Of a stretch of 64,000 nucleotides of DNA, positions 1 to 11,048 are shown one piece after another (position 1 is the first letter of the stretch; each line of letters opens with the position of its first letter). The notes beneath the pieces were generated by a model. The model ran no database searches, was not told where the DNA came from, and saw only the letters and a program-made list of their open reading frames with translations. A program made the position numbers and the translations under genes. Origin of the DNA: Argentina anserina (Eukaryota > Streptophyta > Magnoliopsida > Rosales > Rosaceae); NCBI RefSeq assembly GCF_933775445.1, contig NC_065872.1, forward strand, positions 18,848,001 to 18,912,000, in the 5' to 3' direction.

Positions 1-1829
1 AATAAATTATGCTACTTATTTTTTAAAATTAGGTATATATATTTATAATAATATTTAATTAACGTGTCTAAAACGTGTCCGTATCCAATAAAAAATTCAT
101 TTGACTTGTCCGCGTATCGAATTGTGTCCAGTACGGACACTCGTGTCTGTATCTGTGCTTCTTAGATAATGGTTATATTGAGGTAGTGAAAGAGCACTCT
201 ATGGAACCCAGAATAATTTTTTACCAATTCGTTTCAGTGACATGCTCTTTCTTTTCATCCTAAAAAGTATTGCATCATTACGATTTTCTAAGCACTATCA
301 ATGTTGGACAAGCCAAGACAAGTATAGGTGAGGAAGTGAAACGAACCAGCCAAAAGAACTTTAACTATAAAAATTTGATGATAGCAGTAATAGTAACAAC
401 ATAACGTGACATCCCACAGGTTAAACGAGCATATACATCTTTGCTTAATTATTTCAGAAGTAAAGTTAGTAAAGGGACAACAACATAAAGAACCAAAATT
501 AACAACCAGTAATATATTCATTGAGGCGGATAGTAATTCCGCACAGTGAAAGAAACTCAACTATTGTGAGTAGTTTTCGATTTTTCTCTAACCCTATTTC
601 AGTGAATAATTGGTTGTCATAATTCATGGTGAAAATCAATAAACTTGGCAGTAACTAGACGTGTGAACTTACATTTTGTTTCTTTTTACTTGTTGTGAGA
701 TTGAAATCTAAATGTGTATATGTTTGGTAATTCATATACGTATATCTGAATGGTAATAGGATATGCATATATTTTCACTAAGTGTATAAAGCTTTTATGT
801 TTGTGAAATATATTGTGTATTTTTAGTTGGTTTATATTAAATTGTAGAGGATGTGACTGAGGGGGAATAAAATATACCGCTCGGTAAATTGGAGGATTTG
901 GATGAAATATTTGTATAGTCGAAGTGCTTATATGTTGTTTGGTTGGAACGGAAGAAAATGTACATTCCGGCATATATGGTGATTATTTATGTGTTGTTGA
1001 CCGGAAGGGAATAAAATGTACATTTTTGTTATTATTGATGTTATGGTTGTGGTGTTGTGGAGTAGAGTGGGTGAGTTGTCAAAATAGTTGTTGCCAAAGT
1101 GGCGACAATATGTTATTTTGATTGTTACGCCAAAGTGGCGATAGGCAGTGTCGGAACCATACCTTGGCCGAGTTTGGGGAAGATTGGTCTAGAGCTCTAG
1201 TTTGTGCCTGTTATACATAAGAGCAAAGTGCTGACCTACTCATGATATTATTTCTGGAGAACCATTCATGGGAGCAAAGTGTTGACTGACTCATGAATGA
1301 CTCCATTGTTGTGGTGCGTCATCTATGATGACGCTAACATTGTTGTGGTGATGACAATGACTGAGTGTGTTAATGATAATGATGGTTGTTATTGTGGAAT
1401 GTGATTATGATATTATCTGAGAAGTTGTCATAGATGCATGTTTGTTGAGTATTTCTTTTCATTTACTCATACCAGCTGTGAAGCTGACCGGGTTGTGTTT
1501 ACAATCCCGGTGTACCAATTAATGATGCAAGGGGTAGTGTTGTAGGTACTTCTTAGTAGCTGTGACAGGAGGGGTGTACTGCATGACAGCTGAGAGTTGT
1601 TTTTGATTCAGTTTCCCTTTTTAGTTCTGGTGAGGTTTTTGTGAGAAATGTCAAATTGTACATCTTTACATCGTGTAATTATGTTTTTGTATTACAGTTT
1701 GTAAACAGAGTGGTTGTTAAACTTGGTTGAGATATTCAACTATTGTACTTTAATTTCATTTATTGAAGTTATTTAGAATGTTAGCATCCTTAAATTCTAA
1801 TTTTTTATCCTAAATTTAGGGACGTTACA
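1..1829. repeat. Non-genic left edge, probable Ty3/Gypsy LTR remnant
   Basis: No gene is recognisable here. The right edge ends in GGGACGTTACA at 1819-1829. On the minus strand this reads TGTAACGTCCC, a start typical of many plant Gypsy LTRs, so an LTR on the minus strand probably begins at 1829 and extends leftwards. A short motif, GCCAAAGTGGCGA, occurs at about 1093 and 1128. I could not find the other end of the LTR or a convincing target-site duplication, so this may be a solo or truncated LTR. The first 170 bases contain GTGTCC-type repeats of unknown origin. Confidence 0.35.
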
Positions 1830-2063
1830 ATTTTTGTGAGAGAAATGGTTTAGACAAACTAAATATAAATAAAAACAAACTAATTACTAATTAAAATGAG
1901 ATTCAAACCAGTGGGGAGCATGAGAGTTTTGGGTGATTCACACTAACTCTTTCTTACAAAATATTGATATTAAAGTCACAAATGCATGTATTTCCTAATG
2001 TGTCAAGTCCTGTATCTAATTCCGTTTAAGGCTATTAGATCAATTATCCTTACGGTATATTAA

Positions 2064-3025
2064 TTATACCAGTGAATGCCACAACCCAAACCCATAATGT
2101 CTCTCATGCTTATAGTCTCCCACGAGGCTCAATATCAACATCACAACCTTTAGCTCCACATGTGTGCAAATGTCTTCCTCTTCTAGGGGTGTGATCTTCT
2201 CTACCTCCTCTTCTTCTTTGGTGACTATCTCATTGCCCAGATTGTGTAGCCATTTCTTCACAAATATCCCAAGCGTCATTAGGACATTTCTTGAGAAAAT
2301 TTCCACCCAAAGCATTATCTAATCTTCCTCTATTAATAACCATCAACCCATTATAGAAAGATTCACAAAGAAGCCACTTTGTGAGCCCATGATGAGGACA
2401 ACCCAACTCCATGTCCTTGAATCGCTCCCATGCATCATAAAAATTCTCATTATCTTCTTGAAAGAACTTGGTCGAGCTATCCCGCATGTAGGCGGTCCGA
2501 TGATGAGGGTAATAGGCATTGAGGAAGACTCTTTGCATATCCACCCAATAAGTAATAGACCTTGGTTTGAGCTTGAGGAACCATGTGCGTGCTTGATCCT
2601 TCAAAGCAAAATGGGAATAATCATAGCTTCAAACCCTCTATAGTCAATCCTCCCAAGTGCATTGTCGAACAAATAGCATCAAACTCTATGATGTGGTCAT
2701 AAGGCCTCTCACTAGTCATGCCACGGAAAGTAGGAAGAATCGACAACATGTTAGGCTTGATCTCAAAATTGGCATTTGTAGGAGGAAGCACAATGCAAGA
2801 TGGAGCATTTACAATGCTAGGACAAGAATAATGGCTCAATAGAAGTTCCTCATCTATAGGTATTTCCCTTTCATGCTCCGCCGTCTCTTCTACTTGAATA
2901 GGAGATCTAGAAGGTGCTTGTGACCGATGTCTTGGTCTCCTAACTCTTGTTCTTAATCTTACTCAAGTTAGTCTTTGCAAAACTAGACCACTTCTCAAGT
3001 TGATAGGTAGTAAAGTGTCGCTCAT
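2064..3025 (-). pseudogene. Athila-like Ty3/Gypsy gag remnant, copy 1
   Basis: The minus-strand reading frames give a Retrotrans_gag-type protein. It starts at an ATG at 3025 (MSDTLLPINLRSG) and is interrupted by a TGA at 2963-2965. It continues in pieces at 2621-2839 and 2230-2604, then in another frame down to 2064. The segment with DQARTWFLKLKP, followed by YMRDSSTKFFQ and YDAWERFKDM, is the typical plant Gypsy gag core. It also has the PHHGL and LLCESFYNGL motifs seen in Athila-type gag. No protease or polymerase follows, so this is a fragment. The lineage is inferred from gag alone. Confidence 0.7.
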
Positions 3026-4198
3026 ACACCTACAAGATCCAACAAGAAATTAAGTACCACAAAACCAAATATTTAATCAAGATAAGCACCCAAGTCCACA
3101 AAATAAAAATTCCACTACGAAACAACTCCCCCTGATTAGTGTCATAATCATGGAGTACAAAGAACAACGTATACAACGTTCATTACATGCTTCTCAAAAG
3201 TAGTCTTGGGCTAATGATTAATCATTAATCTAGTCACACATCCTTAAATCATACATGTTATACGTAGCCAAACTTATAACTTAGGAAACACGATTGCATA
3301 ACAACTCAAAATAAGAGTTTACAATGAAAATCAGATTCTTGGATAGAATGACATTCTCTCACTTAAATGGCCATAACTTCTTCGTTATAACAAGTATGAG
3401 TGAACCGTAAAATGTTTTGGAAAGTAAACACTCGTGACTTTCTGGTGACATAAAGTTCACAACCTAATTCGACCGGAGAATTTCAAAGTGCTCTATCGAA
3501 GTTGACTGACTTGCAAATTCTCGGATATAATTATTATACTTTACTAAAATGGCTATAACTCACTCAATACGATAGATATGAAACAAATGGTTAGTGTCCC
3601 TGGAAAGTAGACACATAGCCTATCCAACGGTACCAATTTCACCATATTTCATTGAGTGAACTATCTTGTAGGTCTCGTTAAAGTTGATCTATGAAATTGG
3701 ACAGATTCTGATTTGTCACATTCAATTTGTCTTTTACTATGGAATGAGGGAATTGACCAATGAATGACTGATTTTGGTCCGAGACAAAATCATACGTATC
3801 CTATACGCTATTAGTGTCAACAACACTAACGCGTACACTAGTGTGTATGAGCTACTGGCGGCGTTGGTGTGGGCAACAATGTATTGATTCGCTAAATGTA
3901 GAACTAGACCCATGTGAATGGAACAATTCAAGTCCAATGACGATGCATAGGCGCATTGTTAATCACATTATAATGAAAGCAATAGTGTCCCAACAACACT
4001 AACATATATGAATCTATAGCTCATTGAATATCTTCATCATCTATACTTAGACGGAATAGAGAATCTAGAATTAGCTTTCATATGAACACATATGGGTATA
4101 TGTTCTTGCAACCGATTGTACTACGTTCTTTTGAACATCGCAATCTGATTAAATAAGCTCTTCGTGGTCTGGAGGTATTTATTCAAGCAATTAAGGTC
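3026..4198. other. Leader or LTR-like part of the Athila-like fragment
   Basis: This is AT-rich non-coding sequence upstream (in minus-strand sense) of the gag remnant. It probably belongs to the same element, as leader or LTR. A pyrimidine run (CTCCCCC) lies near 3127. The last five bases, AGGTC (4194-4198), recur right after the Tat-like element at 15399-15403, so the pre-insertion sequence continues at 15404. I saw no clear primer-binding site. Confidence 0.4.
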
Positions 4199-4671
4199 TG
4201 TTGATGTTGTGATTACACTCATTTTAATACGCCGTACTCCTTGTGGATGTGATACGCCGTATTTCTGGTCTCCTTCCTGTCACAAGTAGCGCACGTCGTT
4301 AAAGTAGAGACCACGGCGGCGTGGTCTTCAACTCTCCGATGCTTAAGTTAGGGCGATGGTAATTATGCAGAATTACAGTAGGGAGTTCAGTGTACTTACC
4401 TTATAAGGTCGAGAGTTTGACCCTTTATTGTTGAGTTGAGGTAGGTCGTTTACCTATCATTCGATGTGGGACGACGTCCAATTAAGGTGTTCTCTGGACC
4501 CTTCTTTGAGATGCGCGTGAGAGCGCGTCCGTAGTCGGTTTGGGCCGCGGAGAGGCCCATTGCGAAGCTAGTACGGCTGACTTGCTATTAGTATTGTAAG
4601 ACTGTGCTATACACTAGCCTTAATGCGCTGATAGTTGTGCTGATTATGGCGGGCATAAGCCTATGCCAACA
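4199..4671 (-). repeat. 3' LTR of the Tat-like element
   Basis: This is a 473-bp repeat with TG...CA ends. Compared with the LTR at 14927-15398 I count 14 substitutions and two 1-bp indels, about 3% divergence, so the insertion is not very recent. The TSD AGGTC lies directly to its left. Confidence 0.93.
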
Positions 4672-4688
4672 ACTCCCCCCAAGTTCCC
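4672..4688 (-). other. Polypurine tract
   Basis: The plus strand reads ACTCCCCCCAAGTTCCC directly inside the left LTR. On the minus strand this is a purine-rich tract ending right at the 3' LTR, as expected for plus-strand priming of an element transcribed from the minus strand. Confidence 0.75.
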
Positions 4689-4837
4689 AGTCTAGGGAGG
4701 TGATTTCTTGACTGGGGAGTTAATATTTGAGCGTTTTTCCATAATCAGCAATGGGTCTCACTGACCCTCTCGTAGTCCCCCCAGTCCCCGGTTAAGGAAT
4801 GCCGAGTTGTGTTGTAGAGTACGTTTGATCGCTCTCT

Positions 4838-5413
4838 TTGTAGTGCGTCCGTCATAGCGTAGTAAGTTCTTACGCGTAGGACGTCTTTTATCGCTACCTT
4901 GGAGCGTAGTGCGTCCGTCATGGCGTAGCAAGTGCTTACGCGTAGGACGTCTTATCGCTATCCTTGAGCGTAGTGCGTCCGTCATGGCGTAGCAAGTGCT
5001 TACGCGTAGGACGTCTTATCGCTATCCTTGAGCGTAGTTCGTCCGTCATGGCGTAGCAAGTGTTTACGCGTAGGACGTCTTATCGCTATCCTTGAGCGTA
5101 GTGCGTCAGTCATGGCGTAGCAAGTGTTTACGCGTAGGACGTCTTATCGCTATCTTTGAGCGTAGTGCGTCCGTCATGGCGTAGTAGGTGCTTACGCGTA
5201 GGACGTCTTATCGCTATCTTTGAGCGTAGTGCGTCTGTCATGGCGTAGTACGTGCTTACGCGTAGGACGTCTTATCACTATCTTTGAGCGTAGTGCGTCC
5301 ATCATGGCGTAGTAAATGCTTACGCGTAGGACGTCTTATCGCTATCTTTGAGCATAGTGCGTCCGTCATGGCGTAGTAAGTGCTTACGCGTAGGACGTCT
5401 TATCGCTATCTTT
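4838..5413. repeat. Nine-unit 64-bp tandem array
   Basis: The motif GAGCGTAG recurs at 4902, 4966, 5030 and so on to 5414, with an exact 64-bp period. A slightly diverged first unit starts near 4838. Each unit contains TACGCGTA, a perfect palindrome, and GGACGTC. The array lies between the 3' LTR and the promoter of the plus-strand gene. Short peptide repeats that can be read across it are by-products of the period and are not taken as coding. Confidence 0.92.
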
Positions 5414-5718
5414 GAGCGTAGTGTTTGTAGGTTGAGAGCAGCGCCATTCGTGCTGTGGGAAGCACGTGTCATACATGCATTGGGCGGATGTTTCGTGAAC
5501 GTTTCGAATTCGTGGGGTGACGTTATCCGAAAAGACAGTTATTGCATGTAATTAAGGCGTGTGTAACCGAAACGTTGCCTCGGTAGCTCAGGCCATGTGG
5601 CGAGATCTGGAGCGATGTCTCTTGGGTCAGCGGCTAGGATGTGAGTAACGGTTTTCTGAATCCGACGGTTGAGGATTGTTTTTGAGGAATCAACGGGCTG
5701 GATGTGAGATGGGGTTCA

Positions 5719-5727
5719 CTATAAAAG
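5719..5727 (+). promoter_or_regulatory. TATA box of the element's plus-strand gene
   Basis: The sequence CTATAAAAG lies about 500 bp upstream of the first convincing ATG (6227) of the plus-strand gene and about 300 bp after the 64-bp array. A GTATGT-type donor at about 5876 and AG sites near 6180 suggest a 5' UTR intron that would remove upstream ATGs. The same box is kept in the second copy at 35032-35040. Confidence 0.5.
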
Positions 5728-6226
5728 AGTGAAAGGGACAGAATGGCTGTCATTATCGACATATCCAAGTTTTCGAAATCCAAATTCTCTCATTTCCTCT
5801 CTTTTGCTCTCGTCTGCTCCCTTTTCTTCCGAGCGTGAACTCATCGGGATTTTTGTGTGAATCGGCTTTTTGAGGTATGTTTTCTGATCGGATCCTTCTT
5901 CATACGGTTTGTGGCTTGTTGTTTGTTGGTAGATTTGTGTTTGTAGGGTAAACCAGTGGTATTGGGTTTTGGGTTTTTCCGGCAGATTTGTGGGTTTTGG
6001 GTCTATTTGATATTTGGATGGGTGTTTTCCGGCAAAGTGGGGTGTTTGTATGGGCGGTGCGGATGGGTTTTCGCTGTATACTGGGTTTGGTGTTCTTCAT
6101 GTTCTTCGTGTTCTTCATGTTCTTCAAACTCGTTCTTGCGAGGTTCGTAAGATAGATCTGACTGACTTTCTGACTTCTAGTTTTAGGTTGTTCGCCTTTG
6201 ACTTCGGTGTTGCTTGCTGCGGCGTA

Positions 6227-7078
6227 ATGTCTAGGATAATTATACTAACTGATAGCGATTCTGCGTCTGCAGAAGGAAGTTGGTCCGCGTCGTCATCCTC
6301 TTGGTCGTGGACAAGTGAATTGGAGGCCAACTACTTGGACTTGGTGCGGCGTAGTGGTGGAAACGACTTGCATCGCGAAGATCGTTCTACTGTCTTTGCG
6401 AGAGTGCTAGCGGACTGGGACACGAGTGAGTCGTCAAGCGCCATGGAGTCGCAACGTGAAGAGATTGGAGAAAGTGAAGGGGTATCTGAGTGTATTATAA
6501 GTGCTTCGGGGACTAGCACTTCAGGCCCAACGCTGAGTCCAGCGCCTGTAAGGCGTTGGTTAGATGGCGGTGTGCAGAGGTCGGAGGTGGAAGAACCACA
6601 TGGAGCCGACTCCGCCGCAGTGCATGGCTATGTGGAGGAATTTAAGTTACCTGCTACCATCGTCGCCCGTGCGATTCGGCGTGATGAATTTGGTTCAATG
6701 TTACCGAATGGGCATGCGCTAGTGAGTCCCTCCGTACTACGACGTGGGGTGGAGTTGTCGTTAGACCCCCGCCTGCAGTGTCTTGTGGCGGAGTTTGGCT
6801 TGGCTTTTGGCCAAGTGAGCTATAACATGTGGCGGGTCCTTCTCGGTCTCTGCTCACTATTCCACCTCTCGGGGTGTTCGGCTCCTACTGCGGCGGAGGA
6901 ACTCCATTTCTTCAAGGTGGACTATAACCAGCGCAATAGTAATGGAGGGACCACACGGTTTGTGAGGCGGGATGAGCGCAGTGAGTACCAGGTTTTGGAG
7001 AACTGGCCCACCTCGGAGGCGAACTGGAGAAAAAAACAGCTTCGTGGTGGAGGAGGGGTGGGAGTATGGGCTCATTAA
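6227..7078 (+). CDS. Antisense extra gene of the Tat element, N-terminal part
   Basis: The start was chosen at the ATG at 6227 (MSRIIILTDSDS). The open frame extends further upstream but runs into low-complexity CATGTTCTT repeats. After a Ser/Glu-rich N terminus there is a globular segment with LVSPSVLRRGVELSLDP and then FGLAFGQVSYNMWRVLLG. This resembles the 'putative gypsy-type transposon' domain (PF04195-like) found in extra genes of plant Gypsy elements. The frame ends at 7078, but a conserved-looking continuation (EEGWEYGLINGVEY) runs in the +1 frame after a run of seven A at about 7027, so one base has probably been gained there. It runs opposite to gag-pol and converges on integrase. 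Its function is unknown. Confidence 0.6.
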   Translation: MSRIIILTDSDSASAEGSWSASSSSWSWTSELEANYLDLVRRSGGNDLHREDRSTVFARVLADWDTSESSSAMESQREEIGESEGVSECIISASGTSTSGPTLSPAPVRRWLDGGVQRSEVEEPHGADSAAVHGYVEEFKLPATIVARAIRRDEFGSMLPNGHALVSPSVLRRGVELSLDPRLQCLVAEFGLAFGQVSYNMWRVLLGLCSLFHLSGCSAPTAAEELHFFKVDYNQRNSNGGTTRFVRRDERSEYQVLENWPTSEANWRKKQLRGGGGVGVWAH

Positions 7079-7214
7079 CGGGGTAGAGTATATCCGAGGG
7101 AAGCGTATTCCCTCGCGGTTTCAGGCCATTAATTTTAGGTTTCGATGCTTTACTAAATTTTGTTACTACGGAATGACTGTTTGCTGACGCTATCTCTTTT
7201 TTTTTGTTGCGTAG

Positions 7215-7367
7215 CTGGAAGGAGATTGGTGTTGTCCGAGCGAGAGGTTGACCGAGTAAATCGTGTGACTTATCTTTGGAGGTGCCAAGGTGAGGACTTA
7301 GTTCACGATTTAAAGGTGTTGATGAACCCGTACCTCCTGTTCGAGCAAGGATTACTCTGTCGCCATC
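7215..7367 (+). CDS. Antisense extra gene, probable internal exon
   Basis: A protein-like stretch (LSEREVDRVNRV, then MNPYLLFEQGLL) lies between a pyrimidine-rich acceptor (TTGTTGCGTAG ending 7214) and a GTAAG donor at 7368. The upstream intron would start around 7138, after ATTTTAG. The match to the exons on either side is inferred from splice signals and codon flow only. This exon is absent from the second, truncated copy of the block. Confidence 0.4.
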
Positions 7368-7438
7368 GTAAGAAGAAGTGTTATGTTCTTCCATCTTTAC
7401 TTTGTTTATGGCGTACTAATCTGATGTTATATGTGCAG

Positions 7439-8808
7439 CTACGACGCTCTTGGTGAACAGGAATTTCGAGAAATCAGAGCGCATCTGTTACGCTCGGTTT
7501 CTGCAGTAGGAAGATCCCGACGTTACGCCGGATACTGAAGGGCTAGCAATCACGATATTGCGACGCGTCATGTCTAAGAAGGTGGCGGCCTCGACGAAGA
7601 AGGTGAACACCTCAGCGCAGCGGGTCGAGGATTCTTCCACGGTCGTGGATCTACAAATTCCCCTGCACGCGAGCCTGCCAAACGAGTAGGGGTTGCCGCG
7701 CCGCAGCGATGCGGAAGGAGTGGGCTGTATCGATACCGATCCGCATCTGGCTGATCCGGCGGTGTCTCTTGAGAATGGCAGGAAGAAGAAGTTGCAGAAG
7801 GCGGGCGCGTCTTCGAAAAAAGCGAAATCCTATGTTGCTCCCGAAGATGTGGAGGATGCAACAGTGGAGGCTCCGCCTCCTAAAAGACAGAGGACTACGC
7901 AACTGGCGCCCCTCACCTTCACGGAGTCTCGGGTTTTCGAGGACTTGTCCGCCTTGGACCGCAGTCCTTTGAGCCATCTAGGAGCTCCGGAATTGGAGAA
8001 GCTGGTGTTACTTAGCCAGCACCCCAGGCTCGGGGGCTTGAGGCGACCTGAAGGGTCTGGTCTGGACCTGCGGAGTCCGCTCGGTCTAGCTACCACAAGG
8101 GCGGCAAAGATGGTTTTTAACCTGCTAGATGCGGAGCGGGATGCCCTGGAGACGCAGCGCCATCTCGCCGAAGTGGTTGAACGGGACGGCACCTACGCGA
8201 CAAGGGTGTTGCTACTGGAGAATGACTTGGCCAACGCGAAGGTCAAGTTAGAAAATGCAGCGAACCTCCAGGAGGTTGCCTGTCGGGAGGTGGCGGAGTC
8301 GCTCGCCCAAGATATGGCTGCGGAGAGGGATGCGGCGCAATCTGCTCTTGTTAAGGCTGAGGAGCTTATCCGGCGGATGAGCGAGGAGGTGGAGGCGGAG
8401 AAAGCCCGCGTAGCGGAGGAAGCTGCGTCCAGCGCCGTGGCTGCCTTCAAATCATCCACGGAGATGACCAAGTACCTGGAAGGGTACTATGTCACGGTTG
8501 TGGGTGATATGATAGCGCAGTTTCAGGAGCTCGAGATGCTGGATCCCGCGGACTACGAGGTCCGGCTGGCGGAGAAGGGCTTGGAGGCGCCGCCCATGCC
8601 ACATGAGGTGACCCCGCCCTTTTCGCAGCCTGCTCCTGCTGCGGAGGCCGAAGATGGTAAGAAAATTTCTGACTCTTCTTCTTCTGGTTTATCTTGTGAT
8701 AATGACAGGTCTGATTCTAATCCGGAGACTCCTTCTCCTACTCCTCCTTCTCAGAGCATTAGGATGCACAACCGCCGCAAGGCGAATCGGGGGAAGCGGC
8801 GGAGCTAG
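7439..8808 (+). pseudogene. Antisense extra gene, C-terminal coiled-coil part
   Basis: The exon begins after TGTGCAG at 7438. It reads YDALGEQEFREIRAHLL, shifts frame near 7508, and then runs in one frame to 8808 except for a TAG at 7687-7689. The C-terminal half (about 8136-8460) is a long Ala/Glu/Arg-rich coiled coil. It includes LLDAERDALETQRHLAE and ends in an acidic, Ser-rich tail and a basic C terminus. A coiled coil after the PF04195-like domain is common in such extra proteins of plant Gypsy elements. One frameshift and one stop suggest decay. Transcription would converge with pol, which ends at 9280. Confidence 0.5.
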
Positions 8809-9279
8809 AAACTGCAAGTACCGACGATGCGGTCTGAGCAATGCTGGCGTATCAAGCTACGAGGGAGGAGTAGGATAGGGTGATAAGATCTTTGTAATGC
8901 GTCTCCCATCGCCGTAGTGCTTTATGTTCACTTCTGTAATTTTCTTTTTTGCATTTTCTTCTGTAACGGCCTATCTTTTGATGAATAGAAGTTCTTTTGA
9001 TCCACGTGGTTATTTATATTATTGCCGTAGCAATATTGTGATTGTTGTCTTGTACTTTTGGCTGTACGCTTAATTCTATCTTTGTTGTGCGCGTAATGAA
9101 ATAGTCTGTCGAAGGAATTTAATTGCCATAGTACGCTAGCGTAGTAAGGATCAATGGTTTGAAAAATTCCTCATTTCATTGATAGCCTAGCCGTAGCCGC
9201 TTTGTACAAAGATAGCTACAGTAGTGTGCCAAAGGTACTCGAACAGTCTAGATCCTTGTTGTGCGCTACGCGCGGACCC
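8809..9279. other. Spacer between convergent genes of the Tat element
   Basis: This non-coding spacer of about 470 bp separates the 3' end of the plus-strand gene from the 3' end of pol. It would hold the polyadenylation signals of the plus-strand gene, but I see no clear AATAAA signal. Nothing else is recognisable. Confidence 0.5.
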
Positions 9280-9585
9280 CTACTTGTAATAATACTTAAG
9301 CTGTTCCATGTTCCAAGGATGGGCTAATCTCTCTCCGTACTTGTCCTCTAGGCAGTACGTGCTTGGTGCTATGATTTCGACGACTTTGTACGGTCCGTCC
9401 CATCTCGGGCGTAGTCCAGTGACCTTTGTTTGGATCTTCTTTAGGACCCAATCGCCTAGTTGTAGTGTCCTGCTCTTGACCCTGGAGTTATAGAAGCGTG
9501 CCACGCGCTGTTTGTTCTGGATGTTATGGCGATGCGCTGTGATGCGTTTCTCTTCCAAGAGATCTTTATCAAGATGTATATTGTC
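9280..9585 (-). pseudogene. Integrase C-terminal domain, frameshifted
   Basis: This is the end of the Tat pol. It reads RVKSRTLQLGDWVLKK and then WDGPYKVVEI, the GPY/F-type module of Gypsy integrases, and stops at 9280. It is in a different frame from the integrase core upstream. The shift lies near 9560-9600, so the integrase would be truncated. Confidence 0.8.
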
Positions 9586-11048
9586 TGAATTGGTATCGGG
9601 TCAAACAGCGAAATCCGTTGCGTTGGCTGAATTACTTCGATGGGTATGACTGCTTCCGTGCCGTACATTAAGCAAAAAGGAGTTTCGCCCGTGGCTTCTG
9701 TTGGTGTGGTACGGATTGCCCATAGCACTTCGTCGAGTTTTTCGGGCCAAAGTCCTTTGGCTTCATCCAGCTTTTTTCGAAGAAGGCTTTTGACCAGCTT
9801 GTTGGCGGCTTCTACTTGCCCATTGGTTTTTGGGTGTGCTACGGATGCGAATTTGAGCTTAGTTCCTCTTGCCTTGCACCATGTGATGAGGTGCTCGTTG
9901 TTGAATTGCGTGCCGTTATCTGTGATGATAGACTCTAGCGTACCGTGGCGGTAGAAGATGTTGCGTTGCAGGAAGTTTTGAACCTTCTCGGTTGTTATGG
10001 CCGTCAGGGGCGCAGCTTCAATCCATTTGGAATGATAATCGATGCACACAATGACCCACTTGAATTGGCATTTCCCGATGGGTAATGGGCCAATCAGATC
10101 CATTCCCCAAAGGCAGTTGATCCACGAGCTGACTATGTAAGATAGCGGTTCGGAGGGTTGGCGTGGTATGGGTCCATGGATTTGGCATTTGTGGCAAGAT
10201 CTGGCGAGTTCCTGCGCATCGGAGGCTAGTGTGGGCCAATAATATCCTGTGCGGAGTCTCTTTGCAGCCAATGCGCGGCTGCCGTAATGGTTGCCACAAT
10301 CACCGCTGTGGATTTCGTTCAAGATCTGCTTGTCTTCTTTGGTTGTGACGCATTTGAGGTCAGCGTTCAGCAGACCTTGGCGATAGAGCATGTTGTTCCA
10401 CAGGTAATATCTTACCGCCCGCCTCCTTAGTTGCTTTGCCATGGTCTCGTCTTCGGGTAGCTTGCCGTTACGCTTGAATGCTATTATCTCATCCATCCAT
10501 GAGGCTTGGTCGCGTTCTACCTGGCATATCTGCTGCAAGGTCTGGTAAATGGAGGGATGGTGGAGAATTTCGACCCTGGTGTCCTTGTGGCATTGGTGTG
10601 GTTGCGCCGTGGCGAGTCTTGCTAAGGAGTCCGCTCTTGCGTTATTAGCCCTTGGTATTTGATTGATGTGGTAGAATTCAAATCGCTTTAACAGCGTTGT
10701 GGCATAGGCCAAGTAGGCTGCTAATTGCTCATCCTTGGCAGTGAAGGACCCGATGATCTGGTTGACTACGAGCTGAGAGTCGCTAAACACATTGATGCTG
10801 GTGGCACCCGTGCTGAGGGCCAATTGTAGTCTTGCAATCAGTGCTTCGTACTCCGCTACATTGTTGGAGGCAGCGAAGTTGAATTTTAGAGCGTACTCGA
10901 GTTCGAGTCCCCCCGGTCCACTCAAGATGATCCCCGCTCCGCTAGATTTGGCACAGCTGGAGCCTTCTACATGTAAGTTCCATGGTGAAATCTTGATGGG
11001 GTTGATGACATCATTTGGTACCACTTCCGTCGTATCTCGGGGAATCAT
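9456..11048 (-). pseudogene. Archaeal-type RNase H plus integrase core of the Tat pol
   Basis: This 530-aa open stretch is part of the pol polyprotein. Residues about 25-150 form an RVT_3/archaeal-type RNase H (SGAGIILSGP, AEYEAL, FSDSQLVV, ARADSLA). The first catalytic Asp is replaced by Glu28 in LHVEGSS. Next come an H2C2 zinc-binding module (H247, H254, C285, C288) and the integrase core with D317, D377 and E413. The spacing between the last two (35 residues) is the canonical D-35-E. Upstream pol continues beyond the first Met, so this start is not a real initiation site. The C-terminal frame is lost by a frameshift. This domain order supports the Tat lineage. Confidence 0.88.

Larger units (their letters stand above)
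1638..7167. repeat. 5.5 kb duplicated transposon block, copy 1
   Basis: This block is repeated in the same orientation at 30950-36471. It starts inside the probable LTR, crosses the Athila-like gag fragment, and ends inside the antisense gene of the Tat-like element. Both copies contain the same Gypsy insertion at the same base, with the same flank, so this is a segmental duplication and not two independent insertions. Divergence is low and uneven: a handful of differences in about 800 bp of the gag region, and roughly nine in the 475-bp LTR. Neither edge coincides with a transposon terminus. Confidence 0.9.

Noticed and set aside
4758..4985. Repeated Arg-rich peptide on the minus strand across the 64-bp array
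   Set aside because: It is a by-product of a 64-bp period read in one frame. It has no start context and no relation to known proteins.
4838..5413. CRISPR-like array
   Set aside because: The units are contiguous 64-bp repeats with no unique spacers, in plant transposon DNA.
7027..7036. Programmed frameshift site at the A run of the antisense gene
   Set aside because: The shift needed is +1, whereas such A-rich slippery sites usually cause -1 shifts. A one-base gain in a homopolymer is simpler.
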